From contig NZ_MSKL01000008.1 in assembly GCF_001937665.1 (NCBI RefSeq), positions 98,123 through 162,122 of the forward strand: a stretch of DNA of 64,000 nucleotides. The letters are read 5' to 3'. Below, one piece after another: positions 46,984 through 55,696 of the stretch (the stretch's first letter is position 1; each line of letters starts with the position of its first letter). The translations under genes and the position numbers were made by a program. The notes beneath the pieces were generated by a model. It did not search any database, had not been told where the DNA came from, and worked only from the letters and a program-made list of their open reading frames with translations. Origin of the DNA: Actinomyces oris (lineage in GTDB: Bacteria; Actinomycetota; Actinomycetes; Actinomycetales; Actinomycetaceae).

Positions 46984-48123
46984 TCAGCGCAGGCGCCGAC
47001 GGCGCAGCACCTCAGCCACATCAGGTGCGAAGTAGTCCGGCCCCTTGAGCACCTTGCCGTCCTCGCGGTAGACCGGCCGGCCGTCGGCGCCCAGCTTGGA
47101 CATGTTGGAGCGCTGCACCTCGGCGAGCACGGCCGCCAGGTCGATCCCCGTCTCCAGGGCCATGCCGTAGATGACGTAGATGAGATCCGCCAGGGCGTCG
47201 GCGGTCTCGACGGTGTCACGAGCACCGTCGTCGGCAGCCATGGCTCGGCGGTAGCTCGACTCGATCTCACTGCGTGCCGCTCGCCCGTAGACGGCGCCGA
47301 CGAGCTCGGCGAACTCCTCGGCGATGAGGCTCATGCGCATGTCGAGGCTCTCGCGCTCGAGGCTGGCACCGTCGGTCTGGATGGGAAGCCCGTAGACATG
47401 GTGGAAGCGGCGCACCAGGGCCTCGGGGTCGTCACCTTCCCGCTCTCCGACGCCGTTGTGCGCCACCAGGGGAAGCACGTCGTCTGCGCCAACGGGCCCG
47501 TCCCAGGGAGCTTGCGGCTCACGCGGGTCCTCGGGCAGTAGGGTGGCGATCCAGCCATCATGGAGGCGACCGTCGTTGGGCAGGAAGCGGCGCACTCGCC
47601 CTTCCCGCTGGAAGCCGAGGGACCAGGCGACCTTCCAGGAGGTCCAGTTGGGCACGGGGCCGCGGCTCGTCTCATGGATGTCGCAGCGCCACCTCAGCGC
47701 GGACAGGTTCAAGGGGCCCTTCGGGTCGAAGGCCATATCGATGAGGGCGGCGACGGCACGGGTCATGGTGCCGCGCCCGCGCGCCGCAGCAGCGAGCCAG
47801 TAACCGACCTCGCCGGTCCGAGCGTCCTCAGGGCCGCTCAGGGTGATGCCGAGCATGCCCACCAGGTGCGGAGAGGCGCCGGCGTCTGCCTCGCGGATCG
47901 CCCAGGTGAGCTCGCGCCCCTCGCTCCAGCCCTTGGCCACGACCTGCTCGACGAAGAACTCTGCGTCGCTGCGCTGATAGCTGTGGGGGACGAAGGTCCA
48001 CTCCTGGATGTCCGCGTCCTGGCAGATCTCGGTGATGCGGTCGAGGTCGTCGCCGGTCGGAACCGACAGGACAAGAGCGGGCAGACCGGCATCCGCAGGA
48101 ACAGTCATCTCAAAGGGATCCAT
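46984..48123 (-). CDS. GNAT acetyltransferase fused to a MazG/PRA-PH-like NTP pyrophosphohydrolase domain
   Basis: About 379 residues. Residues 1-200 are a RimJ/RimL-type GNAT domain (EVGYWLAAAARGRGTMTRAVAALIDMAF for the CoA loop; SWKVAWSLGFQREG). Residues about 235-379 resemble all-alpha pyrophosphohydrolases: FHHVYGLPIQTDG, LIAEEFAELVGAVYG with the EExxE-type acids, then ETADALADLIYVIYGMALETG (ExxD), and a C-terminal SNMSKLGADGRPVYREDGKVLKGP like phage PRA-PH proteins. Start ATG 48123 is 8 nt after TAGCAT (leaderless); the frame opens at 48210. The pairing of the two activities is unusual. Confidence 0.85.
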   Translation of the reverse strand: MDPFEMTVPADAGLPALVLSVPTGDDLDRITEICQDADIQEWTFVPHSYQRSDAEFFVEQVVAKGWSEGRELTWAIREADAGASPHLVGMLGITLSGPEDARTGEVGYWLAAAARGRGTMTRAVAALIDMAFDPKGPLNLSALRWRCDIHETSRGPVPNWTSWKVAWSLGFQREGRVRRFLPNDGRLHDGWIATLLPEDPREPQAPWDGPVGADDVLPLVAHNGVGEREGDDPEALVRRFHHVYGLPIQTDGASLERESLDMRMSLIAEEFAELVGAVYGRAARSEIESSYRRAMAADDGARDTVETADALADLIYVIYGMALETGIDLAAVLAEVQRSNMSKLGADGRPVYREDGKVLKGPDYFAPDVAEVLRRRRLR

Positions 48124-48240
48124 GGGAGACGATGCTAACGCCTCCCCCGTCTGCGCTCCTGATGGATTCCCCAAAATCATCTCCCAGGACGATTCCTGCC
48201 CTATGCTCACAGGCGAAGCACCAAGGAGAGAAGAGCCTGC

Positions 48241-49584
48241 GTGAGCACCACCCCCTTGTCAGAGAACCGCCGTCACGGTCCCGCCATTCCCCGCTGGATG
48301 CTGCCCTCAGTGAGGGTACGCAGACGCGGCGATGTCATCACGGTCGAGCAGAGGGTTCCCGCCCGCGTGGAGAGCATTCACACGAGTCGCAGGGATGACT
48401 CCAGTAGCCTCCACGACGAGCATCAGACTCCGATCTATGAAGCCGGACTGGGATCTCCGACATCAGTGGCACTCGTCAAGGAGCGTCTGACCATTCCGGC
48501 CAGTGCGGCAAGTAAGCAGCAGGTTCGTCAAGCCGTAAACCACGCCATCGCCGCCTACGACCCGGGCACGGCGGCGCTGTCCGTTCAGCTCAGTGGGGAT
48601 GCGCTGCTGCGGCTGCTGCAGACCGTCGCCGCGCTAGGAATGGCGGGATTCGGCCTGTACCTCGCCGTCTCCCTCCACCGAAGCCCCTCCATCTCGCATC
48701 CGGGCGATCCCTTCGCCGGCATTCAGAAGGTCTTGACAGTTCTTCCCAGCGTCTTCGCCCTCGTTGCACTCGCCATTGCAGTCGTCGGCGCTCGTGCAGC
48801 ATGGGCCCTGCGCACCCCGAAATTCGTGGCCGAGGAGCAGTGGGGGCTGTTGCGTCAGACCCTGACCCAGTTGGCAGGGCAGGAGCCCGGCTCGTCGCGC
48901 CCCCTGGACATTGAGGCCGGCCTGCGCCGGGATCTCATCACTCACCCGAACGGAGACTCCCTCACGCGAGGAGTCACCCGTGACGGGCGCATGGGTCCCC
49001 CATGGCCGGATGCCTACGACGTCGCCAAGCGCGTGAGGCAGGGCCGGCGCACCCTCATCGGCATGACCGTCTTCGCCTCAGTCTTCCTGACCGTGGGGGT
49101 TTTGATCTTCCTGCTGTTCATCGCCGCCGGACAGCTCACACTCATTCCTCTGCTCGGCGGCGTCAGCGTTTTCGGTGCGATCCTCTCCCACACCTCCCGG
49201 CAGTGCGACCGCCTTCTCGTTTCCTATCCCAGTACGATGCCCGGAGAGGAAGAACCGCGAGAGCTCAGCTGGGAGGATGTCGACACCGCCTCCTTACCCG
49301 CGTGGTGCGATGCGCGCCGGCGCGAACGCTACTGGAACCTTGCTGCGATCGTGTTCATCATTGAGTTCGTCGTGGCTATTCTCGCCATATTCGCCTCTGT
49401 GATGCTGAATCAGACTGCTTTCTCGACCAGCCCCTCCTCGCAGGAGGCTCACACCTACGCACTGATACAGAACTCGGTCCTTGCGCTGGTCGTCATCGCT
49501 GTAGCACTCGCCACCGTTGTGATCGGCAGGCACTGGATACAGCAGAAGGACAGCGAACTGCGCCACCAGGCAGGACTCATCTGA
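48241..49584 (+). CDS. multi-pass membrane protein of unknown function, copy 1 of a tandem pair
   Basis: 447 residues, GTG start after AAGGAGAG. The N-terminal soluble part (about 110 residues: RRGDVITVEQRVPARV, AAYDPGTAA) is followed by two helices, a cytoplasmic region (FVAEEQWGLLRQTLTQLAG, then SSRPLDIEAGLR and DGRMGPPWPDAY), two helices, and a final pair of helices. No catalytic motif is visible. The next gene encodes a paralogue with the same plan, 32 bp downstream, so this is a local duplication. Confidence 0.8.
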   Translation: MSTTPLSENRRHGPAIPRWMLPSVRVRRRGDVITVEQRVPARVESIHTSRRDDSSSLHDEHQTPIYEAGLGSPTSVALVKERLTIPASAASKQQVRQAVNHAIAAYDPGTAALSVQLSGDALLRLLQTVAALGMAGFGLYLAVSLHRSPSISHPGDPFAGIQKVLTVLPSVFALVALAIAVVGARAAWALRTPKFVAEEQWGLLRQTLTQLAGQEPGSSRPLDIEAGLRRDLITHPNGDSLTRGVTRDGRMGPPWPDAYDVAKRVRQGRRTLIGMTVFASVFLTVGVLIFLLFIAAGQLTLIPLLGGVSVFGAILSHTSRQCDRLLVSYPSTMPGEEEPRELSWEDVDTASLPAWCDARRRERYWNLAAIVFIIEFVVAILAIFASVMLNQTAFSTSPSSQEAHTYALIQNSVLALVVIAVALATVVIGRHWIQQKDSELRHQAGLI

Positions 49585-49616
49585 GTTCTGCCCACACCCC
49601 ACGGAGACAAGCCCAC

Positions 49617-50939
49617 ATGAGTATGCCCAGCCCCGTACCTGCAAGTCGTCGTCATGGCCCCGCAATCGCACGCTGGAAGCTCCCTGCCGTGCGAGTACGT
49701 CAGGAAGGCGCAGTCGTCACGGTCGAGCAGAGGGTCCCGGCCCGCGTCAGCAACATCTCGGTCAGCGCCTCGTCTGATGGCGGGACCACGCGCACGTACT
49801 ACTACGAGTCCGGGCTCGGCTCCGCCTCCAGGCTCCCCCTGGTTCGTGAACGGCTCACAGTGCCGGCATCCATTGCCGGCCAAGAGCAGATTGAGCAGGC
49901 GGTCAAGGCCGCCATCTCCTCTTACGATCCGGGCACTGCGGCGCCTGGCCGGCAGTGGGGTCCGGGAATGTGGAGCAGGCTGGCTATAACCGGCTTCGGA
50001 GTTTTCTTCTCCTTCATCGCATTCTCCATTCTCATCATAGCCACACCCATGATGAGAATCGACGATGAGGCTTACGGCCATTCCTTCGCATTCGGTTCAC
50101 CATTACTGCTCATACCTGCTGGATTCATCGTCCTGGGCGTGCTCATCACGGTTATTGGGCTCCGGAGCACCTGGATCCTGCGGACACCGGACTTCGTCGC
50201 CGAGGAGCAGTGGCAGCTCCTACGCTCAGTCCTCACCCAGATAACTGGGCAGCAGCCAGGATCGTCGCGCCCGCTCGACGTTGAAGCGGGGCTACGTCCC
50301 GACCTCATCACCCGCCCTCATAGTGAGACGCGCAGGCGGGGAGTCACTCTTGATGGCCGTATGGGACCGGCCTGGCCCGACGCCTACAGTGTCACCAAGA
50401 CCGTCAGAAGAGGCAGAGTAAAACTCCTGCTCACCTCATCCCTCATGATCCTCGTTTTTGCCCTGATCTACGTCTTCAGTGGAGTCGGGGCAGTTCTCAG
50501 CACCGACCGGACGATCTTCGCCATTCTGGTCTGCACAGGAATGGTCGGAATAGGCCTGATACCGTCGTTACAGGCCTGCGACCGGCTCCTGGTGGCTTAC
50601 CCGACGCAGGTTCCCGGAGACGACGCGCCTCGCCGCATAGGCCTTCGAGATGTCGATGTTGACAATCTTCCCGGTTGGTGCGCGGCGCGCCTTCGACAGG
50701 ACTACTGGAACGCGGCAGCGGCCGGTTTCTGGGTCCTGTGTGCGGCAGGAGGCGTCCTGGTCTTCATTCAACGCCACTCAGAACGCTCAACCGACGCTTC
50801 AGCGGTATCAGCGTTATTCCTGAGTCTCCCCGTGTACATCGGACTCACCGTGATCGCCACGGCCACCACCGTTGTGGTCAGTATTGTCTGGGCGCGTCAC
50901 CGGGACGCCGGACGACGACGCCTCGTGGGACTGGCCTGA
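49617..50939 (+). CDS. multi-pass membrane protein of unknown function, copy 2 of a tandem pair
   Basis: 440 residues. Same architecture as the preceding gene: shared stretches include RRHGPAI, VTVEQRVPARV, YDPGTAA, FVAEEQWQLLR, GSSRPLDVEAGLRPDLIT and DGRMGPAWPDAY. Loops and membrane segments are much more divergent, so the duplication is old. Start ATG 49617 (MSMPSPVPASRR). The 3' end overlaps the convergent MFS gene by 126 bp. Confidence 0.8.
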   Translation: MSMPSPVPASRRHGPAIARWKLPAVRVRQEGAVVTVEQRVPARVSNISVSASSDGGTTRTYYYESGLGSASRLPLVRERLTVPASIAGQEQIEQAVKAAISSYDPGTAAPGRQWGPGMWSRLAITGFGVFFSFIAFSILIIATPMMRIDDEAYGHSFAFGSPLLLIPAGFIVLGVLITVIGLRSTWILRTPDFVAEEQWQLLRSVLTQITGQQPGSSRPLDVEAGLRPDLITRPHSETRRRGVTLDGRMGPAWPDAYSVTKTVRRGRVKLLLTSSLMILVFALIYVFSGVGAVLSTDRTIFAILVCTGMVGIGLIPSLQACDRLLVAYPTQVPGDDAPRRIGLRDVDVDNLPGWCAARLRQDYWNAAAAGFWVLCAAGGVLVFIQRHSERSTDASAVSALFLSLPVYIGLTVIATATTVVVSIVWARHRDAGRRRLVGLA

Positions 50940-52211
50940 CCCTCGCGTCCGCCCTGTCTCCTCGTCCCCGGCAGACCTGCGGTGCAGGACCGGCCAGCAG
51001 GTGACCATGATGAGGCCTCCCAGCAGGCCGTAGGCCAGAGCCACCCACAGTCCGTGGTCGTCAGCGAGCCGGCCGACAACCGGAGGCGCCAGAAGGCCTG
51101 TCAGACGGGCCAGCCAGGACACGATGGTCAGTCCCAGCCCGGGCGGAAGCCCTTCGACGTCGTCGGCGGCGGAGTAGGCCACGGGTACGGCGACGGCGCA
51201 CCCCGCCCCGGAGATCGCCATCCCCAGCAGCGTCCCGGTAACGGAGGAGAGCAGGAGGGCGATACTCATTCCGAGGGTGACCAGCGCCCCGCCCCAGGCG
51301 ATCACGGCTCGCTGACCGACAGCGTCGATGATGCGGTCGCCCACCAGACGCCCAATGATCATCATTCCTTGAAGTGCCACCAGCCCCAGCCCAACCCGAC
51401 CGGCGCCAGCACCCTGCTCGGACAGAAGCAGGGACGACCAGTTCATGGCGACGTCCTCGGGGAACATCGAGGCGGCGCACAGCAGACTGACAACGATGAG
51501 CACGAGGACCGTGGCCGGCAGGGCGCCACGAGGCAAGGGCGCCGAGCTCATCTCGGGGGTGCCGTCGAGATCCTTAAACGGATCGGGGGCGCGATCAGCG
51601 CGGTCGTGCCCAGGCAGGAACCAGCCCGCGAGCAGGGGACCTCCCGAGAGGCCTAACAGCACCGCCGCCGTCAGCACCATGTGAGTTCCCAGTCCCACTC
51701 CGGCTCCGGCCATGGCCTGACCCATGGCTGCTCCTAGGACCGCCCCCAGTGACCACGAGGCGTGGAAGCTCGTCACAATGGAGGTTCCCCAACGGCGCTG
51801 GACCCGCAGCCCGTGGGCATTCTGTGCGACATCGACAATGGAGTCCGTCCCTCCCATAACCAGCAGGCAGGCCGCCAGGACGACCCACGACCGAGCCAGC
51901 CCCACTCCGAGGAGGGCCAGAGCCACCACGATCATGCCCAGGCTGGCGACCTTGGCCGAGGTCAGGCGGGAGATGAGCCATGACGCTGCCAGCCCCGCCA
52001 CAAGAGCCCCGACACCGGCTGCGGCCACGGCCTGTCCGAAGGCACTCTTGCTCAGCCCCAGCCCCGCCACGATCTCCGGGAAACGCGGCACCAGGTTGGC
52101 GAATCCCAGACCATTGGCCAGGAACACCAGACAGACCCCGGCGCGCGCACGTAGCAGCTCGGGACGGTGCTGCGCGCCCGGAGGAGTGCTCACTGGGGTA
52201 ACAGAGCGCAT
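50814..52211 (-). CDS. MFS permease (YbjJ/FucP-like, 12 helices)
   Basis: 465 residues. Helices begin at AGVCLVFLANGLGFANLVPRF; substrate is unknown. Features include SFHASWSLGAVLGAAMG and MNWSSLLLSEQGAGAGRVGLG, characteristic of the YbjJ-type group. The last about 45 residues are a hydrophilic Gly/His/Asp-rich tail encoded over the 3' end of the convergent membrane gene. Start ATG 52211 (MRSVTPVSTPP). Confidence 0.88.
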   Translation of the reverse strand: MRSVTPVSTPPGAQHRPELLRARAGVCLVFLANGLGFANLVPRFPEIVAGLGLSKSAFGQAVAAAGVGALVAGLAASWLISRLTSAKVASLGMIVVALALLGVGLARSWVVLAACLLVMGGTDSIVDVAQNAHGLRVQRRWGTSIVTSFHASWSLGAVLGAAMGQAMAGAGVGLGTHMVLTAAVLLGLSGGPLLAGWFLPGHDRADRAPDPFKDLDGTPEMSSAPLPRGALPATVLVLIVVSLLCAASMFPEDVAMNWSSLLLSEQGAGAGRVGLGLVALQGMMIIGRLVGDRIIDAVGQRAVIAWGGALVTLGMSIALLLSSVTGTLLGMAISGAGCAVAVPVAYSAADDVEGLPPGLGLTIVSWLARLTGLLAPPVVGRLADDHGLWVALAYGLLGGLIMVTCWPVLHRRSAGDEETGRTRGSGQSHEASSSGVPVTRPDNTDHNGGGRGDHGESDVHGETQE

Positions 52212-52418
52212 AAAGGCTCACTCTACCGGGACGGCCGCCCTGCGATTCGGTATAGGGACTACTCCCCACCGTGGTAGCAACGACGAAGATGACGTGCCCA
52301 GTTCCCTTCCCTTAGGCTGTTGGACGCATGCCGTTCTGAAACTAGAAGACGCATCCACTCGGATGCCTCGACCATGAAGGCATTCACAACTCCCTACCCC
52401 GTCTCACTTGGAGGATTC

Positions 52419-52973
52419 ATGTCCTACGGAAGCGGCCCCGCTCCCTACGGAGAGCAGCCGTCCTACGGCGGCCAGGCACCCTATGGCGGCCCAGCCCCCT
52501 ACCCGGGTGGCCCAGCACCCTACGGCACCCCCAACCAGTTCGGGGCTACGTCATTAGCCCCCGACGTCGCCCCACTGCCTGGCGCAAGCATCGGCGAGGC
52601 CGCCAAGCGCTACTTCCAGCGCTACGCCCAGTTCCGAGGCTATGCATCTCAGGCCGAGTTCTGGTGGTCATTTCTACTGTTCCAGGTGCTCATCCCCCTT
52701 GGTCTCTACATACTGGCAGTGGCCATCGGTGCTTCGGCAGCAATGTCTGGCGCTGAAGAGATGCCTTTAGCACCGCTCATCATCTTGGGTCTGCTCATAC
52801 TCTACGGTTTCGCGATCATTATTCCGTCGCTCGCAATAATGGTCCGTCGCCTTCATGACACCGGGCAGTCGGGGCTGTTCCTGCTTCTCTACTGCGTTGG
52901 ACTGGGAATCGTGCCGCTCATTATGTGCTGCATGCCTCCCCGCCCCGACCTCTACCGTCCCGAATGGAGCTGA
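52419..52973 (+). CDS. DUF805 family membrane protein
   Basis: 184 residues. A Pro/Gly/Tyr-rich N-terminus with PYGG-type repeats (about 60 residues) is followed by the DUF805 domain: KRYFQRYAQFRGYASQAEFWWSFLLFQ, several helices, and MVRRLHDTGQSGLFLLLY. Start ATG 52419 directly follows GGAGGATTC. Function of the family is unknown. The 207 bp upstream hold divergent promoters with the MFS gene. Confidence 0.88.
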   Translation: MSYGSGPAPYGEQPSYGGQAPYGGPAPYPGGPAPYGTPNQFGATSLAPDVAPLPGASIGEAAKRYFQRYAQFRGYASQAEFWWSFLLFQVLIPLGLYILAVAIGASAAMSGAEEMPLAPLIILGLLILYGFAIIIPSLAIMVRRLHDTGQSGLFLLLYCVGLGIVPLIMCCMPPRPDLYRPEWS

Positions 52974-52998
52974 CCGAGGTCTCCTGACGGAGACGCGA

Positions 52999-53030
52999 TG
53001 ATCCCCGGAACCCTCTGGTTCCGGGGATCA
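52999..53030. terminator. 14-bp hairpin between the DUF805 gene and tRNA-Leu
   Basis: TGATCCCCGGAACC pairs perfectly with GGTTCCGGGGATCA around CTCT. Convergent position between the DUF805 gene (+) and tRNA-Leu (-). No T-run follows on either strand. Confidence 0.65.
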
Positions 53031-53041
53031 TATGTTGGTGG

Positions 53042-53129
53042 TGTCCGAGGGGGGACTTGAACCCCCACGCCCGTTTAATAAGGCACTAGCACCTCAAGCT
53101 AGCGCGTCTACCTATTCCGCCACTCGGAC
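53042..53129 (-). tRNA. tRNA-Leu(GAG)
   Basis: Class II tRNA. Acceptor GTCCGAG/CTCGGAC, D arm GGCGGAATAGGTAGACGC, anticodon stem CTAGC/GCTAG with loop TTGAGGT (anticodon GAG, reads CUC/CUU). It has a long variable arm TGCCTTATTAAACGGGCGT-like and T arm GGGGGTTCAAGTCCCCC. Discriminator A is at 53042, and CCA is encoded (53041..53039). Confidence 0.95.
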
Positions 53130-53242
53130 TTGTGTTGTCTCCTCCGCCTTTCAGCGGCCTCGCCAGGACCTCGCCCCGGCGACGCAGAGAAACTTAGCAT
53201 GACGGCCACCGAGGCCACCAAGTCACGTTCAAGTGCTTCCCA

Positions 53243-54154
53243 TCACACTCCGGTACTCTCGACGCTCAAGGTCACCTGCATCGACCAGCTCGCCCCAGCA
53301 GCGATGGTCGGAGCGTGCTCACGCACCGCTCCGCTCTCGACACACACCATGGCGGGGAACTCGTCGTCAGCCATGTCCGGCAGCGGGGTACTGTACGTGG
53401 ACCAGGGGTTCCACACGATCGTTGAGGGCGCGTTGCGCTTGTCTACGCGGATAGTGCGCTGATGCCCAGGATCAGTCACGGTGATCGGCTCGGCGGAGTC
53501 GTAGATGCGGTCCACGGGTCCGGAGATTGTCACATCGCCTTCCTGGACGTGGCGGGCCTCCTTGGGACTGCGAGCCAGATTGTCACTGCAGGAGGCGCCG
53601 GCGAGCCCGCTGATGACGCTGGCGGTGACGTCGTGGACTGAGAGGTAGGTGTGGGCGGCCGCCTCCACCGTACGGGGCTCGGTCCCCTCGTTGCGCAGGC
53701 TGAGTCCCAGGCGCAGAGTCTCACCGACCTCGACCTCGTAGAGCGCCATCAGGCGGTCACGGCTGACGCTCAGAAGAGCGCGGACACCGCCGCCGTCGGT
53801 GGTGGTCACCGTGCGCAGCCGCCAGGGGGCGATGCGAGCCCACCCGTGCTTCGGTACGGCGTCACCGTTGATGCCGACGCCGAACTCCGGCAGGCACAGG
53901 GGGATTCCTCCACGGATGGCGGTGGAACCATCGAAGACCGCCTGCCGTGAGGTGAAGATGACCTCCGAGCCACCGCGCGGCACCCAGGAGGTCACGGTGG
54001 CACCGTGGAGGTAGATCTCCGCGGCTCCGGCAGGAGCGTCGATGAGAAGTCTCTGCTGTCCTCCCCGCCCTGGCCCCAACGCGGCGGTGCGAGGCAGACG
54101 CATCTGGTTCGTAGAGGTGGGGCGCGTCGGATTGCCGACATTCGGGGCGGTCAT
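53243..54154 (-). CDS. aldose epimerase-type mutarotase (YeaD/glucose-6-phosphate 1-epimerase-like)
   Basis: 303 residues. Interconverts anomers of hexose-6-phosphates in this family. Landmarks: AEIYLHGATVTSWVPRG, the signature STAIRGGIPLCLPEFG, VPKHGWARIAPW (catalytic His), AHTYLSVHDV (second His) and the Glu in MVCVESGAV. Full length. Divergent from the AI-2E-type permease gene with 39 bp between starts. Confidence 0.9.
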   Translation of the reverse strand: MTAPNVGNPTRPTSTNQMRLPRTAALGPGRGGQQRLLIDAPAGAAEIYLHGATVTSWVPRGGSEVIFTSRQAVFDGSTAIRGGIPLCLPEFGVGINGDAVPKHGWARIAPWRLRTVTTTDGGGVRALLSVSRDRLMALYEVEVGETLRLGLSLRNEGTEPRTVEAAAHTYLSVHDVTASVISGLAGASCSDNLARSPKEARHVQEGDVTISGPVDRIYDSAEPITVTDPGHQRTIRVDKRNAPSTIVWNPWSTYSTPLPDMADDEFPAMVCVESGAVREHAPTIAAGASWSMQVTLSVESTGV

Positions 54155-54193
54155 GGGGCCACGCTAGTAGGCTGAAGATGTTTCGTCAGCCCG

Positions 54194-55684
54194 ATGACCA
54201 GCGAAGGACTGAACGTTCACCCCATGACAACAAACAGCTCTCCGTCACAGGATCCGACGCAGGACACGTCGACCGAGGTTCCCGAGTCCTCACAGAGCCC
54301 CGGCTCCCAGCAGACGGCTCAGGGGCCCGACTCGGAGAAGAAGTCCTCCCGGGACATCCTCAGCAGCAGCGGCCTGCTGAGCCGGCTCAAGAATGCCCGG
54401 ACAGCACTGGACCGGGGCATCGACTGGGCGGAGAGACGCAGGCAGGCGGATCGCGACCACCAGCTGCGCTGGGAGTCGGACTCGGACAAAGACGTAGCGG
54501 TGAGGCCAACCACTCCCCCGGTGTCCACCACCCATGTGCGCGTGGCGCCCTCGGTCTCCTTCCCGGAGACGGTGACGACCCGCTCCACGATCATGGACTC
54601 CTTGCCCGCCTGGCTGGTGCGGGGCGGCATGGGGGCCTGGCTGGGCCTCGGCATCATCATTGTCATCGGTCTTGTCTTCTACGCCACCTCACAGGTGATC
54701 CCGGTCTTCGTCGGCCTGTTCATGGCGCTGGTGTTCACCTCGATCCTCCAACCGATGGTCAACCTCTTCGCCAGGATCATGCCCCGCTACCCGGCAACCT
54801 TCCTGGCACTGCTCAGCACCATCGGTGCCATCGCCGGACTGGTCACGTACGTGGTCACCTCGGTCACCAGTCAGTGGAACTCCCTGGCATCCCAGTTCGG
54901 TGATGGCCTCAACACGATCATGGAGTTCCTGGAGAACGGGCCGCTGCACCTGACACAGCAGCAGATCTATCACCAGTTCCAGCTCTGGTTGCGTCAGGGG
55001 CAGCACTATCTGCAGTCCAATGCCCCCTCCCTGGCCTCGGAGTTGCTCTCCAACGCGAGTGCGGTCGTCGATGTGCTCACAGTCCTGGCCCTGGCACTGT
55101 TCGTCACCATCTTCTTCCTCGCCTCCGGGGGCAGGATGTGGCGCTGGTTCCTCAACGAGCTGCCTGCCACGATGCGGGAGTCGACTCACCGGGCCGCGGG
55201 CGCTGGCTGGTACACCTTCGCCGGTTACGCCCGTGGCACCGTGCTGGTGGCACTCACCGACGCCATCATGGCCGGGATTTTCCTCCAGCTGGTGGGGATC
55301 CCGTTGGCGGCACCCCTGGCGGTGCTCGTATTCATCGGCGCCTTCATCCCGATCATCGGCGCTCCTCTGGCGATGATCGTGGCCATGGTGGTGGCCCTGG
55401 CCTCCGGCGGCTTCGTCACCATGATCGTTGTCGGCGTGGGGGTGGCGGGGATTGGCCAGATCGAGGGGCACATCCTCCAGCCCCTCATCATGGGGCGTCA
55501 GGTTTCGCTGCATCCCGTGGTGGTGATCATCGGCGTCGCCCTGGGGACCTACGCCGCCGGTCTGCTCGGCGCGATCGTCGCGGTTCCGCTGATCAGCGTG
55601 CTCTGGTCCGTCTATTCCGAGCTGCACACCAAGGACGCCCCGGTCACGGGTGAGCTGCCCGCGTACTCCTCCCGCAAGGAGTGA
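54194..55684 (+). CDS. AI-2E family transporter (PF01594-type membrane protein)
   Basis: 496 residues. The first about 130 are polar and disordered. About eight helices follow, with the family pattern FVGLFMALVFTSILQPMVN, a long extracytoplasmic loop, GYARGTVLVALTDAIMAGIF, LVFIGAFIPIIGAPLAMIVA and EGHILQPLIMGRQVSLHPVVVI. Members act in export or ion antiport; the AI-2 link holds for few. ATG 54194 or 54224 are both possible starts. Convergent with dnaE2, gap 12 bp. Confidence 0.9.
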   Translation: MTSEGLNVHPMTTNSSPSQDPTQDTSTEVPESSQSPGSQQTAQGPDSEKKSSRDILSSSGLLSRLKNARTALDRGIDWAERRRQADRDHQLRWESDSDKDVAVRPTTPPVSTTHVRVAPSVSFPETVTTRSTIMDSLPAWLVRGGMGAWLGLGIIIVIGLVFYATSQVIPVFVGLFMALVFTSILQPMVNLFARIMPRYPATFLALLSTIGAIAGLVTYVVTSVTSQWNSLASQFGDGLNTIMEFLENGPLHLTQQQIYHQFQLWLRQGQHYLQSNAPSLASELLSNASAVVDVLTVLALALFVTIFFLASGGRMWRWFLNELPATMRESTHRAAGAGWYTFAGYARGTVLVALTDAIMAGIFLQLVGIPLAAPLAVLVFIGAFIPIIGAPLAMIVAMVVALASGGFVTMIVVGVGVAGIGQIEGHILQPLIMGRQVSLHPVVVIIGVALGTYAAGLLGAIVAVPLISVLWSVYSELHTKDAPVTGELPAYSSRKE

Positions 55685-55696
55685 GAGGAGCCGCTG

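Noticed and set aside
53243-53454. Small plus-strand frames at the 3' end of the epimerase gene
   Set aside because: Antisense shadows without ribosome sites; the minus-strand gene continues to 53243.
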